64,000 nt of DNA from Lutibaculum baratangense AMV1 (GTDB lineage Bacteria > Pseudomonadota > Alphaproteobacteria > Rhizobiales > Tepidamorphaceae): contig NZ_AWXZ01000015.1 of assembly GCF_000496075.1 (NCBI RefSeq), positions 95,546 to 159,545 of the forward strand, given 5' to 3'. Positions 43,864 to 53,057 of this stretch are shown here, one piece after another. The number at the start of each line of letters is the position of its first letter. Position 1 is the first letter of the stretch. The notes under the pieces are model-generated. The model did no database searches, was not told the DNA's origin, and was given only the letters and a program-made list of their open reading frames with translations. The translations under genes and the position numbers were made by a program.

Positions 43864-46578
43864 TCAGTCCCGGGCGGGCCGGTCGAGCCGCAGCCTCACC
43901 TGGACGACGCCCGGATCCTCGCGGCTGTGGATCTCGGCGAAGCCCAGCTCGCGGCACATGGCGAGCATCGTCTCGTTCTGGCGCAGCACGTCGCCGGTGA
44001 TCTCCTTGATTCCGTCGGCCCGGGCATAGTCGATGATGAGCTTCATCAGCTCCCAGCCGAGCCCTTTCCCCTTGAGATCGGAGCGCACCATGATCGCGTA
44101 CTCGCCGCTCACGTGGTCGGCGTCGGCATGGATGCGGACCGCGCCGAGCATCTCTCCCGTCGCCGGCGTCAGCGCCACGAAGGCCATGGCGCGCGCGTAG
44201 TCGATCTGCGTCAGGCGTGCGAGGAACCGGTGCGACAGGTCGGGATGCGGCGTGAAGAACCTCAGCCGCATATCCTCGGGCGAGACGCGGGAGAAGAACT
44301 CCTCGAAGAGCGGCTCGTCCTCGGGCCGCACGGGGCGCACCTCGACGGCACTTGCGTCCGAGAGCACGATTTCGCGCTCCCACTCGCTGGGATAGGGGCT
44401 GATCGAGAAGCGCGGGTTGACGCCATGACGCCCCCGATGCGTCTCCGCCTCCACCCTGATGCGGGAATCGAGCGCCAGCACGCCGTGCTCGTCGGCGAGC
44501 AGCGGGTTGATGTCGAGCTCGCGGATCTCCGGCAGGTCCGCCGTCATCTGCGCGATTTTCACGAGGGTGAGGGCGATCCCGTCGAGGTCGGCGGCGGGCT
44601 GGTTGCGATAGGCGTTCAGGAGCCGCGAGATGCGGGTCTGCGCGATGAGGTCGCGGGCGAGCGTCAGGTCGAGCGGCGGCAGCGCGAGCGCCTTGTCGCG
44701 CAGCGTCTCGACGGCGATCCCGCCGGCCCCGAAGAGGACCATCGGGCCGAACGTCTCGTCGTCCGTGAGGCCGACGATCAGTTCCCGCGCGGCCGGGCGC
44801 TCGACCATCGGCTCGACCGTCACGCCCTCGATGTGTGCGGTGGGGACGGCGGCCCGCGCCGCATCGATGACGTCGCGCGCGGCCTGCTCCGCGGCCGCAC
44901 GGCTCGTCATGCCGAGACGCACGCCGCCGACGTCGCTCTTGTGCTGGATGTCGGGGGAGCGGATCTTCACCGCAACCGCCTCGTGCTCCCGCAGCAGGCG
45001 AGCCGCGATGTCGCCGGCCTGCTCGGGCGTGTCCGCGCCCTCGATGCCGATGACGGGCACGTGGTACGCCTCGAAAATGCGACGGCGCTGCCGGGAGGAG
45101 AGCCAGCTCTGGCCCCGGCTCAGCGCCTCCGCGATGACGGACCTCGCGGCCTCGACGTTGGGCGTGAACTCCCTCGGCAGGCTCGGAGGCGTCTGCATCA
45201 GCGCCTCGAGGGCGGAGGAGTAGCGCACGAGATGCGTGACGCCGCGGACGGCGGCTGTCGGAGATGCGAAATGCGGCACGCCAGCGGCCTCGAAGACGGG
45301 TCTGGTGGCGTCCGCGGCCTGCCCGCCGAGCCATGCGGCGAAGACGGGTTTCCTCGGCCACACGTGCCGACCCTGCTCGCGCACCGTCTCTGCGACGGCC
45401 TCCGCCGCCGCGCTGCTCGAGGCGAGGGCGGTCGGGCAGTTCATCACGAGGATCGCGTCCGTCGACTTGTCGTTCAGCAGCACCTCGAGGGCGGCCGCGT
45501 AGCGATCCGGCCCGGCATCGCCGACGATGTCGACGGGGTTGCCGCGCGACCAGGTCGGGGGAAGCACCGCATCGAGCGCGGCTATCGTGTCGGGCGACAG
45601 AGGACTGAGCGTGCCCCGCTCGTCGAGCAGGCGGTCGACCGCGATCACGCCGATACCGCCGCCATTCGTCAGCACGCTCACGCGGTCGCCGCGGAAGGGC
45701 TTCACGCGGCTCAGCGTCTCGGCCGCGTCGAAGAGCTCGTCGAGATCGTCGACGCGCAGCAGCCCCGCGCGCCGGAAGGCAGCGTCATAGACTTCGTCGA
45801 CGCCTGCCAGCGCACCGGTGTGCGAGGCCGCGGCCTTCGCCGCCGCCGCATGCCGCCCGGACTTGATCACGACCACCGGCTTCGAACGGGCGGCCGCGCG
45901 GGCGGCGCTCATGAACTTCTTCGGCCGGGTGATCGCCTCGACATAGAGCAGGATCGCCCGCGTGTTCGGGTCCAGCGCGAACCAGTCGAGCAGGTCGCCG
46001 AAATCGACCTCGGCCATGTCGCCGAGCGAGACCATGCCGGAGAAGCCGATGCGGCGGTCGTTCGCCCAGTCGATGAGCGTCGTCACGATCGCGCCCGACT
46101 GGGAGATAAGAGCGAGGTCCCCCTTCATCGGGCTCGACTGCGCGAACGTCGCATTCATGCCCGTGCCCGGTACCGCCACGCCGAGGCAGTTCGGGCCGAC
46201 GATCCGCGTGCCGAGTGGCCGGGCCGCGTCGAGCATCGCCTGCTTCAGGGAACCCGGGCCGGAGCCGAGCCCCGCGGTGATGACGACGGCGGAGCGGCAC
46301 ACCTTCTTCGCGAGCGTCTCGATCGTGGAGGGGACGGCCGGCGCGGGTATCGACACGACCGCGCAATCGATCCCGTCAGGCAGGGTCGCCACGCCACGGT
46401 GGCATGGGCGGCCGCCGATCTCGTCGTATTTGGGGTTCACGAGATGGAGCTCGCCGGCGAAGCCCGCCTCGGCGAGGTTTCTCACGATGATGCCGCCGAC
46501 CGCGGAGGGATCGGCGCTCGCACCGACGACGGCGAGGGATCGCGCCCGGAAGAGCGAGTCTAGATTGTGGATGGACAT
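43864..46578 (-). CDS. ADP-forming acyl-CoA synthetase fused to GNAT acetyltransferase (Pat/PatZ-like)
   Basis: The 904-residue protein has a CoA-binding Rossmann domain (SLAVVGASADPSAVGGIIVR), a succinyl-CoA-synthetase-like domain (ISQSGAIVTTLIDW; SHTGAL with His253 where ADP-forming synthetases carry the phospho-His), an ATP-grasp domain (about 460-690) and a C-terminal GNAT domain (about 710-900: VRPVRPEDEPLFEEFFSRV and MVRSDLKGKGLGWELMKLII). The layout is that of Pat/PatZ protein lysine acetyltransferases, although some members keep synthetase activity. It follows uspA by 79 bases on the same strand. Confidence 0.85.
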   Translation of the reverse strand: MSIHNLDSLFRARSLAVVGASADPSAVGGIIVRNLAEAGFAGELHLVNPKYDEIGGRPCHRGVATLPDGIDCAVVSIPAPAVPSTIETLAKKVCRSAVVITAGLGSGPGSLKQAMLDAARPLGTRIVGPNCLGVAVPGTGMNATFAQSSPMKGDLALISQSGAIVTTLIDWANDRRIGFSGMVSLGDMAEVDFGDLLDWFALDPNTRAILLYVEAITRPKKFMSAARAAARSKPVVVIKSGRHAAAAKAAASHTGALAGVDEVYDAAFRRAGLLRVDDLDELFDAAETLSRVKPFRGDRVSVLTNGGGIGVIAVDRLLDERGTLSPLSPDTIAALDAVLPPTWSRGNPVDIVGDAGPDRYAAALEVLLNDKSTDAILVMNCPTALASSSAAAEAVAETVREQGRHVWPRKPVFAAWLGGQAADATRPVFEAAGVPHFASPTAAVRGVTHLVRYSSALEALMQTPPSLPREFTPNVEAARSVIAEALSRGQSWLSSRQRRRIFEAYHVPVIGIEGADTPEQAGDIAARLLREHEAVAVKIRSPDIQHKSDVGGVRLGMTSRAAAEQAARDVIDAARAAVPTAHIEGVTVEPMVERPAARELIVGLTDDETFGPMVLFGAGGIAVETLRDKALALPPLDLTLARDLIAQTRISRLLNAYRNQPAADLDGIALTLVKIAQMTADLPEIRELDINPLLADEHGVLALDSRIRVEAETHRGRHGVNPRFSISPYPSEWEREIVLSDASAVEVRPVRPEDEPLFEEFFSRVSPEDMRLRFFTPHPDLSHRFLARLTQIDYARAMAFVALTPATGEMLGAVRIHADADHVSGEYAIMVRSDLKGKGLGWELMKLIIDYARADGIKEITGDVLRQNETMLAMCRELGFAEIHSREDPGVVQVRLRLDRPARD

Positions 46579-46657
46579 GAGGTCGCGTGGGCTCGGCTCG
46601 TGGGCATCTTGATCCCGGATGTTCGGGCTAGGGTCTCACCCGACCATCGTTGCGGGA

Positions 46658-47500
46658 TCAATGTGACATGAGAACGGGCACCGTCATGCTTTCGAGAATG
46701 CCGCGCGTCGCGCCCCCGAGCACGATCTCGCGAAGCCGGGAGTGGCTGTAGCCTCCCATCACCATCAGATCGAAGCCGCGATCGGCGGCATTCGACAGGA
46801 GAGTGCCGGCGATGTCCTGGGTCGCGTCGAGATGCTGCAACTCCACGTCGAGGTCGTGGCGGGCGAGGGCCTCGGCGAGGTCGGCTCCCGGGTCCTCACC
46901 CTTCGCCGTGCCGATGCACCCGACCGTGACGATGCAGACGCGCTTGGCTCGCTTGAGGATGGGCATCGCGTCGTGAACGGCACGCGCGGCCTCACGGCGT
47001 CCGTCCCACGCCACCGCGACACAGTCGAGCTTCGCTTCCGAGGGCCCGATATAGGGCACGATGAGAGACGGGCGGCCGGTCTCGAACAGCGCGGTCTCGA
47101 TGAGGATCTCCCGGATGGGCAGGCGGTCGTCGGGCTCGCGCTGGCCTGTCATGATCAGATCGGAGACGCGGCCCTGAGACGCGAGGATCTGCAGCGCCTC
47201 GCCTTCGGTGCACTCGCTGACGCGCACGGCATGGGAAATGCCGGCGCGGTCTGCCTCCTGCCGGAACGCCTCGGCGGCCGCGCGCGCGAGCTTGCGGTTG
47301 CTCTCGCGCTGCTGGTCTATCAGCGAGATCGGAACCTCGCCGAGCACGGTCGAGGGCACGAAGGGGTCGAGCGCGAAGAGGAGCCCGGTGACGTGCGCGT
47401 CGAACCGCGAGGCGAGCGACAGAGCGTAGCCGATCCTCTGCCGGCCCGTTTCCGTCTGCTCGTCGGCGTCGATATGGAGGAGAATTTCCCTGATGCCCAT
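46658..47500 (-). CDS. uspA: Universal stress protein, two UspA domains
   Basis: The ATG at 47500 (MGIREILLHIDADEQTETGR) gives 280 residues with two UspA folds of about 140 residues. The second has GGYSHSRLREIVLGGATRGIL, an ATP-binding loop of the G-2x-G-9x-G(S/T) type. It is a cytosolic stress protein of the kind induced by low oxygen. An FNR/FixK box lies 63-76 bases upstream. The gene is followed by a Pat-like acetyltransferase gene on the same strand. Confidence 0.9.
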   Translation of the reverse strand: MGIREILLHIDADEQTETGRQRIGYALSLASRFDAHVTGLLFALDPFVPSTVLGEVPISLIDQQRESNRKLARAAAEAFRQEADRAGISHAVRVSECTEGEALQILASQGRVSDLIMTGQREPDDRLPIREILIETALFETGRPSLIVPYIGPSEAKLDCVAVAWDGRREAARAVHDAMPILKRAKRVCIVTVGCIGTAKGEDPGADLAEALARHDLDVELQHLDATQDIAGTLLSNAADRGFDLMVMGGYSHSRLREIVLGGATRGILESMTVPVLMSH

Positions 47501-47562
47501 CGCCCCTGCTCCTGTGCGGCTCGACTTCGGCACGAAGCTTAGCAGGCAGAATGGGAACCGCG

Positions 47563-47576
47563 TTGATCGCCGTCAA
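47563..47576 (-). promoter_or_regulatory. FNR/FixK box in front of uspA
   Basis: TTGATCGCCGTCAA (plus strand) reads TTGACGGCGATCAA towards uspA, which is identical to the 14-base box before ccoG. It is centred about 70 bases before the uspA start. Confidence 0.8.
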
Positions 47577-47624
47577 TCTAGACGGCGCGGCGCGCGCCGC
47601 GCCGTCGCGGGAGAGCCGCCGGTC

Positions 47625-47771
47625 CTACTTGTCGTGCTCGCCCGGTCGTGTCGTCGACGGCGGGTCGCTGGCGGGGAACGTGTCCTCGAGTTCCTCGTCG
47701 AGCTCGTGGTCCTGCTCGCGCTTCTCGCGCTCGCTCTCCTGCGACTTCGCCTTTTCCTTGTCACCGAACAT
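47625..47771 (-). CDS. Small conserved charged protein with DTFPASDPPS motif
   Basis: The 48-residue protein is very hydrophilic (MFGDKEKAKSQESEREKREQ) and ends with LEDTFPASDPPSTTRPGEHDK-like sequence. Short proteins with an EDTFPASDPPS motif recur in Hyphomicrobiales, but no function is known. It is too short and biased for certainty. It lies between the uspA FixK box and the EamA gene, on the uspA strand. Confidence 0.6.
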   Translation of the reverse strand: MFGDKEKAKSQESEREKREQDHELDEELEDTFPASDPPSTTRPGEHDK

Positions 47772-47952
47772 GTTCGCTCCTTCGACTGGCTTTCGGATCG
47801 TGCCGAACGGGGCGGCGCGACGCGGGCTTCGAGCCTTCTCGTCTTGAACGCGGGAAGAGCGGAAAAGGTCGCGCGGGCGCCAAAAACGGGTGTCCGCGGG
47901 AAAGAGGGCGGCGTAACTCTGGCGGCCGCCGATCACGCGCGAAAGGAGAGAC

Positions 47953-48867
47953 GTGCACAAGGTTCAACCGATGGGAACGGCGGAGTGGACGTTCCTCCTG
48001 CTGCTTTCGCTCCTCTGGGGCGGGTCGTTCCTGTTCGCGGGCCTCGCAGTACGGGAGATGGGGCCGCTCACCGTCGTCCTGGGGCGGGTGGCGATCGCGG
48101 GCCTTGCTCTTCTCGTGGCGACGAAGCTGCGCGGGTCGAAGGTTGTCGAGCGGCCGCGCGACGTCTTCGACTACGTGGTGATGGCGGTCCTCAACAACGT
48201 CATCCCCTTCTCGCTTCTCTTCTGGGCGCTCCAGCATATCGGGCCCGGCCTCGCCGCGATCTTCAACGCGACCACGCCGTTCTTCGCCGTCATCTTCGCG
48301 CAGATCCTGACCGACGACGAGAAGATCAACACGGGCAAGGTGATGGGCGTCGTGATCGGCATCTCCGGCGTCGCCACCCTCATCGGAGCGAAGGCGCTGC
48401 ACGGTGTCGGAGACGAGCTCCTGCCGTCGCTCGCCTGCGTCGGGGCCGCAATCGCCTATGCCGTTTCGAGCATCTGGGCGCGGCGCTTCCGCTCCAAGCC
48501 CCTCACCGTGCCGGCGACCGGCCAGCTCCTCTCGGCGACGGTCATCCTCGTCCCGATCGTGGTCGCTGTGGAGCGGCCGTGGCTCGGCGACGTCCCGAGC
48601 GGCGTTGCGATCGGCGCTCTTCTCGCGCTGGCGCTCGCCTCCACGGCGCTCGCCTATCTCCTCTACTTCCGCATCCTGCGGACGGCCGGGGCGACGAACC
48701 TGACGCTGGTGACGCTTCTCATTCCCGCCAGCGCCTCGGTCCTGGGCGCGTTGTTCCTCGACGAGGCGCTGGGTCCGGAGGCATTCGTCGGTATGGCCCT
48801 GATCGCGCTCGGCATCGCAGCGACGGACGGTCGTCCGGCCGCATGGCTCGGTCGCCGCGCCGCGTGA
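47953..48867 (+). CDS. EamA/DMT family transporter
   Basis: The 304-residue protein (GTG start, GGAGAG 4-9 bases upstream) has ten predicted helices in two EamA repeats. The N-terminal helix contains LLWGGSFLFAGLAVREMGP and the second repeat the typical LLYFRILRTAGATN. Such proteins export metabolites or drugs; the substrate is unknown. It is convergent with the DUF429 gene 9 bases downstream. Confidence 0.88.
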   Translation: MHKVQPMGTAEWTFLLLLSLLWGGSFLFAGLAVREMGPLTVVLGRVAIAGLALLVATKLRGSKVVERPRDVFDYVVMAVLNNVIPFSLLFWALQHIGPGLAAIFNATTPFFAVIFAQILTDDEKINTGKVMGVVIGISGVATLIGAKALHGVGDELLPSLACVGAAIAYAVSSIWARRFRSKPLTVPATGQLLSATVILVPIVVAVERPWLGDVPSGVAIGALLALALASTALAYLLYFRILRTAGATNLTLVTLLIPASASVLGALFLDEALGPEAFVGMALIALGIAATDGRPAAWLGRRAA

Positions 48868-48876
48868 CCCGTGGAA

Positions 48877-49611
48877 TCAGGCCCTGATCGCGATCTCGAT
48901 GCCGTTCGCATCCCGCGGCGGCTGGCTGGGGTAGACGACGGCCTCGCCGCGCAGGATTCGCAGCGCCGTCCATGTGCAGGCTGCCGCATCGAGCACGTCG
49001 TCGCCGCCCGCCCCGGCAGGAGGCCGCTCCATCGTTGAGACGATGTCCTGCGGCATGCCCGCCGCGAGGAGAAGTTGCGCGCGCTCCTGGAGGCCGTCGG
49101 GGTTGGCGCGGCTCCTGATCTTCTTCGGCAGCGAGGCCGGTCGGCCGCCGTTCATGTGCAGGAAGGACATCTCCGGATGCGTCTCGAACACCCTGGCCCG
49201 CAGCTCCGGGCGCGCGACCAGCAGGCCGTCGATCTCGCGAATGCGGGGGAAGAGCATGAAGCACTGCTTCGACACCTTGCGCGGCGGCATGGAGGTCGCG
49301 AGGGCCGCGGCGCAGGAGGCGGCGTAGTCGCCGGCGAAGACCGCGCGGCGCGACGGCGTCGAGAAGACGCTCGACTGGCGCGGGCCGAGATGCGGCCGCA
49401 CCGCCATCTCGCACGCCCTGCCACTGCCCTCGATACGCTCCGGCAGCCCGATCGGCATGTCGACGGAGACGATCGAGGGCGCATCCGGGCCGTCGACGAT
49501 CTCCTCCAGACGGAGGATGACGCGGAAGTGGAGCGACGTGAGATCCTCCGTCAGCACACAGGCGATCCAGCCGGCGCGGTAGGCGTCGACGCCGGCGACC
49601 CACCGCGTCAT
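48877..49611 (-). CDS. DUF429 family protein
   Basis: The 244-residue protein begins MTRWVAGVDAYRAGWIACVL, where the Asp of GVDAYRAGW matches the RNase H-like fold predicted for DUF429. The segment IVSVDMPIGLPERIEGSGRA with a second Asp and DDVLDAAACTWTA near the C-terminus (acidic pair) fit a metal-dependent active site. The role is unknown. Its start overlaps the end of pdxY by 4 bases, so the two are likely co-transcribed. Confidence 0.8.
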   Translation of the reverse strand: MTRWVAGVDAYRAGWIACVLTEDLTSLHFRVILRLEEIVDGPDAPSIVSVDMPIGLPERIEGSGRACEMAVRPHLGPRQSSVFSTPSRRAVFAGDYAASCAAALATSMPPRKVSKQCFMLFPRIREIDGLLVARPELRARVFETHPEMSFLHMNGGRPASLPKKIRSRANPDGLQERAQLLLAAGMPQDIVSTMERPPAGAGGDDVLDAAACTWTALRILRGEAVVYPSQPPRDANGIEIAIRA

Positions 49612-50456
49612 ATCGGCGTGACCACCGCGCTCGTTCGCGGCGACAGGAGAACGTCCTGTGCGTCGGCCAGCACCATCTCGTCGGCATCCCGGCGCGCGGT
49701 TTCCTCCAGCACGTCGTGCACGATACCGGCGGCGAGTGCGGCCGCTTCGAGCATGCTCCGCCCGATCGCGATCTCCGAGAGCACGATGCCCGAGAGAAGG
49801 TCGCCCGTGCCGTTGACGCGGCAGGGCAGGCGGGCGGTCTCGATCCGCCAGGCGCCGTTCCTCGTCACGAGGAGGTTGCAGATCCGGTCGCGGCTCGTCG
49901 CGGGAGCCGAGGTGACGAGCACCGCCGGCACGCTGAGGGCCAGCGCCCGCTCGATCGCCTCCGCCTCGCTCATCTCGAGGGCCCGCGACACGGATGCCGG
50001 ATCGCTCAGGGCGGCGAGCTCGGTCAGGTTCGGCACGATGATGTCGGCCATCGGCAGGAGGTGCGTCGCGATCTCGCCGTTCACCGCCGGGTCGACATAA
50101 AGCTCTCCGTCGTCGCCCATGATCGGATCGACGACGAGCGGTATGGCCGGCTTCAGCGCCCGCGCCTGCGCCACGATGCCGGCGATGTTCACCGCCTGCG
50201 GCGCGAGAGCCACGTAGCCGACGAGCACCCCGTCGACCGGGTGCGGCTCGGGGCTTTCCAGCACGTCCGTTCCCATTTCGAAGAGGCCGGTGATCTCGGT
50301 CCGCGTCGGGTTCGGCGCGTGTCCGGGATGGTGGGCCAGCACCACGGTCGGCAGCGAGATCACGTCGTGGCCGCGGCGCATCAGCGGAAAGGTGGTGGCC
50401 GAATTGCCCACGTGCCCGCGGGCGACCCAGGACGAGATCGTCAGTAGCCTTGCCAT
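49608..50456 (-). CDS. pdxY: Pyridoxal kinase PdxY
   Basis: The ATG at 50456 (MARLLTISSWVARGHVGNSA) gives 282 residues of the ribokinase-like family. Conserved are VARGHVGN near the N-terminus, DPIMGDDGELYV, and the catalytic GTGD motif in RVNGTGDLLSGIV. It phosphorylates pyridoxal to PLP. It is divergent from the CoA-ester lyase gene and is followed by an overlapping DUF429 gene. Confidence 0.9.
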   Translation of the reverse strand: MARLLTISSWVARGHVGNSATTFPLMRRGHDVISLPTVVLAHHPGHAPNPTRTEITGLFEMGTDVLESPEPHPVDGVLVGYVALAPQAVNIAGIVAQARALKPAIPLVVDPIMGDDGELYVDPAVNGEIATHLLPMADIIVPNLTELAALSDPASVSRALEMSEAEAIERALALSVPAVLVTSAPATSRDRICNLLVTRNGAWRIETARLPCRVNGTGDLLSGIVLSEIAIGRSMLEAAALAAGIVHDVLEETARRDADEMVLADAQDVLLSPRTSAVVTPI

Positions 50457-50552
50457 TCCTGCCCCCTTCGATGGCGCCGGAGACTCGCACATCGGGCGGC
50501 GAGCGGCTAGGCTTCCGCTCACATTCGACCAGCCGACGGATACCAAAGAACG

Positions 50553-51437
50553 ATGATCGACGTCCGCCCGCGCCGCAGCGCGCTCTATCTACCCGGAACG
50601 AACGAACGGGCCCTCGAGAAGGCGAAGACGCTGCCGGCCGACGTCGTGATCATCGACCTCGAGGACGCGGTGGCGCCGGAATTGAAGGAAGAGGCGCGGT
50701 CACGGGTCTGCGAAGCGGTGAGGGAAGGCGGGTTCGGCGAGCGCGAGGTCGTCATCCGCGTCAACGCGCTCGGCACGCCGTGGGGCCGCGACGACCTGGA
50801 GGCCGCCGTCGCGGCGGGACCGTCGGCGGTGCTCGTAACCAAGGTCGGGCGCCCGGAGGATGTCGACGAGGCGCGCGACCTTGCCGAGCGCGGCGGGGCA
50901 GGCGAGACCGTCGAGCTCTGGGCGATGATCGAGACGCCGCACGCGATGCTGAACCTGCGCGAGATTGCCGCCAAGGCCGAGGAATCCGGCCCGCGCTTCG
51001 GCGCCTTCGTGCTCGGCACGAACGACCTCGCCAAGGAGACAGGCGCGCGGCAGGTGCCCGGCCGGGCGCCGATGCTGCCGTGGATCTCGGCCGCGGTGAT
51101 CGCCGCGCGCGCCTATGGCCTCGCCGTCCTCGACGGGGTGTGCAACGACTTCCGCAACGGGGAGGCCCTGGTCGCCGAATGCCGCCAGGCGCGGGACATG
51201 GGGCTCGACGGCAAGACCCTGATCCATCCCTCGCAGATCGGTCCGGCAAACGAGATCTTCGCGCCGGGCGAGGAGGATCTGGCGGAGGCGAGGGCGATCA
51301 TCGAGGCCTTCGACCGGCCCGAGAACAAGGGCAAGGGAGCGATCAACCTCGGCGGGCGGATGGTGGAGATCCTCCACGCCGACATCGCCCGGCGGACGCT
51401 CGCCCTGCACGAGGTCATCGGGCGGAAGGCGCGATGA
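50553..51437 (+). CDS. CitE-family CoA-ester lyase (malyl-CoA type)
   Basis: The 294-residue TIM-barrel protein has RSALYLPGTNERALEKA, the metal ligands in IDLEDAVAPELKEEARS and AMIETPHAML, the conserved GTNDLAKET, and HPSQIGPANEIFAP. It is closest in layout to L-malyl-CoA/beta-methylmalyl-CoA lyase or the related malyl-CoA thioesterase Mcl2. Its stop overlaps the mesaconyl-CoA hydratase start (ATGA). That context favours the ethylmalonyl-CoA pathway, but lyase and thioesterase cannot be told apart here. Confidence 0.85.
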   Translation: MIDVRPRRSALYLPGTNERALEKAKTLPADVVIIDLEDAVAPELKEEARSRVCEAVREGGFGEREVVIRVNALGTPWGRDDLEAAVAAGPSAVLVTKVGRPEDVDEARDLAERGGAGETVELWAMIETPHAMLNLREIAAKAEESGPRFGAFVLGTNDLAKETGARQVPGRAPMLPWISAAVIAARAYGLAVLDGVCNDFRNGEALVAECRQARDMGLDGKTLIHPSQIGPANEIFAPGEEDLAEARAIIEAFDRPENKGKGAINLGGRMVEILHADIARRTLALHEVIGRKAR

Positions 51438-52495
51438 CCGGCGAGGCGAAATCGTCCGTCGGCCGCTTCTTCGAGGACTTCGCCGTCGGCGAGGTCATCC
51501 ATCACGCGACGCCGCGAACGATCACGCATGGCGACGTCTCGCTCTACACCGCGCTCACGGGCTCGCGCTTCGCGCTGCCTTCGGGCGACACCTTCGCCCG
51601 CGCGGTCGGCTACCCCCGGTCGCCGGTCGACGACCTCCTCGTCTTCCACGTCGTCTTCGGCAGGACGGTCGCGGACATATCGCGCAACGCGATCCTCAAT
51701 CTCGGCTATGCCGGCTGCCGGTTCCTGAAGGCCGTCTACCCCGGCGACACGTTGACGGCGATTTCCGAGATCATCGGCCTGAAGGAGAGCACGAACGGCC
51801 GCTCCGGCGTCGTCTATGTCCGCAGCCAGGGCGTCGACCAGGAGGGCGAGCGGGTGCTCGACTATGTCCGCTGGGTCCTGATCCGCAAGTCCGAGGAAGG
51901 CTCGCCGGCGCCGGACCCGCTGGTGCCGGACGTGCCCTCCGCGATCGCGCCGGACGCGCTCGGAGACGCCGTGCCGGAGATCGACGCCGGCGAATGGGAC
52001 TGGCGCCTGTCGGGCAGCCCCTCGCGCCACGGAGACTATGTCGTCGGCGAGCGCATCGACCATGTCGACGGCATGACGATCGAGGAGGCGGAGCACCAGA
52101 TGGCTGCTCGCCTCTACCAGAATTCCGCGAAGCTGCACTTCAACCAGATCACGGAGGTCAACGGCCGGTACGGTCGCCGGGTCGTCTATGGCGGCCACGT
52201 CATCAGCGTGGCGCGGGCGCTTTCCTTCAACGGCCTGCAGAACGCCTTCCAGATCGCCGCCATCAATCGCGGGCGCCACGTCATGCCCGTCTTCGCGGGC
52301 GACACGATCCACGCCTGGAGCGAGGTGCTCGACACGGCATCGCTGCCCGGCCGGGAGGACGTCGGCGCGCTCCGCCTGCGTCTCGTCGCCACCAAGGATC
52401 GGCCCTGCTACGACTTCCCCTATGCCGAGCCCGACGGCAGCTACGATCCGAGCGTGGTGCTCGACCTCGACTATTGGGCGGTGCTGCCGCGGTAG
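51434..52495 (+). CDS. mch: Mesaconyl-CoA hydratase (double MaoC fold)
   Basis: The ATG at 51434 overlaps the upstream stop and gives 353 residues with two hot-dog domains of the MaoC family. FFEDFAVGEVIHHATPRTIT and SVARALSFNGLQNAF are typical of mesaconyl-CoA hydratase, which hydrates mesaconyl-CoA to beta-methylmalyl-CoA in the ethylmalonyl-CoA pathway for C2 assimilation. It would feed the lyase encoded upstream. Crotonyl-CoA carboxylase/reductase is not in the window. Confidence 0.9.
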   Translation: MTGEAKSSVGRFFEDFAVGEVIHHATPRTITHGDVSLYTALTGSRFALPSGDTFARAVGYPRSPVDDLLVFHVVFGRTVADISRNAILNLGYAGCRFLKAVYPGDTLTAISEIIGLKESTNGRSGVVYVRSQGVDQEGERVLDYVRWVLIRKSEEGSPAPDPLVPDVPSAIAPDALGDAVPEIDAGEWDWRLSGSPSRHGDYVVGERIDHVDGMTIEEAEHQMAARLYQNSAKLHFNQITEVNGRYGRRVVYGGHVISVARALSFNGLQNAFQIAAINRGRHVMPVFAGDTIHAWSEVLDTASLPGREDVGALRLRLVATKDRPCYDFPYAEPDGSYDPSVVLDLDYWAVLPR

Positions 52496-52652
52496 GAAGG
52501 TGGGTGAATCTCGCTCCGCCGCCTCGCCCTGATGGCATGGTAGCCATGCCTTCGCGCCTGCGAATTGCGTCACCCGGCGGCGCGCGCTAGAAGTGCCGCA
52601 CGACCGGGCCTCTTCGCCCCCGCCCCGTTCACCGAGATCCAGCGCAGCTTCG

Positions 52653-53051
52653 ATGGCAACGCCCGCACTCGAACAGAAACGTCCCCTTTCGCCGCATCTG
52701 TCCGTCTTCCGGCCGATCATCACCATGGTGATGTCGATCGTGCACCGTATCACCGGTGCCGCGCTCTACTTCGGCACGCTGCTTCTCGTCGTCTGGCTCG
52801 TCGCCGCGGCGAGCGGGCCGGAAGCCTTCGAGACGGTGCATGGCCTCTACGGCTCGATCCTCGGCCGCATCGTCCTCGCTCTCTACACCTGGACGCTGAT
52901 CCATCACATGCTGGGCGGCATCCGCCACCTCATCTGGGACTTCCAGCTGGCGATGGATCCGCCGAATGCGAGCCGGCTCGCCTGGGCGACGATCATCGGC
53001 TCGGTCACGCTGACGATCCTGATCTGGATCGCGGCTTACATCGTAATGTGA
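52653..53051 (+). CDS. sdhC: Succinate dehydrogenase cytochrome b556 subunit
   Basis: The ATG at 52653 gives 132 residues with three helices. The N-terminal LSPHLSVFRPIITMVMSIVH with SIVHRITG is the conserved quinone-binding region, and HHMLGGIRHLIWD holds a heme b ligand His. It anchors SdhAB to the membrane. sdhD follows 6 bases later. Starts upstream (52593) add a nonconserved Ser/Pro-rich tail. Confidence 0.95.
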   Translation: MATPALEQKRPLSPHLSVFRPIITMVMSIVHRITGAALYFGTLLLVVWLVAAASGPEAFETVHGLYGSILGRIVLALYTWTLIHHMLGGIRHLIWDFQLAMDPPNASRLAWATIIGSVTLTILIWIAAYIVM

Positions 53052-53057
53052 GGCGTC

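Noticed and set aside
43834..46563. 909-residue plus-strand open frame
   Set aside because: It is antisense to the Pat-like gene and has no domain-like sequence.
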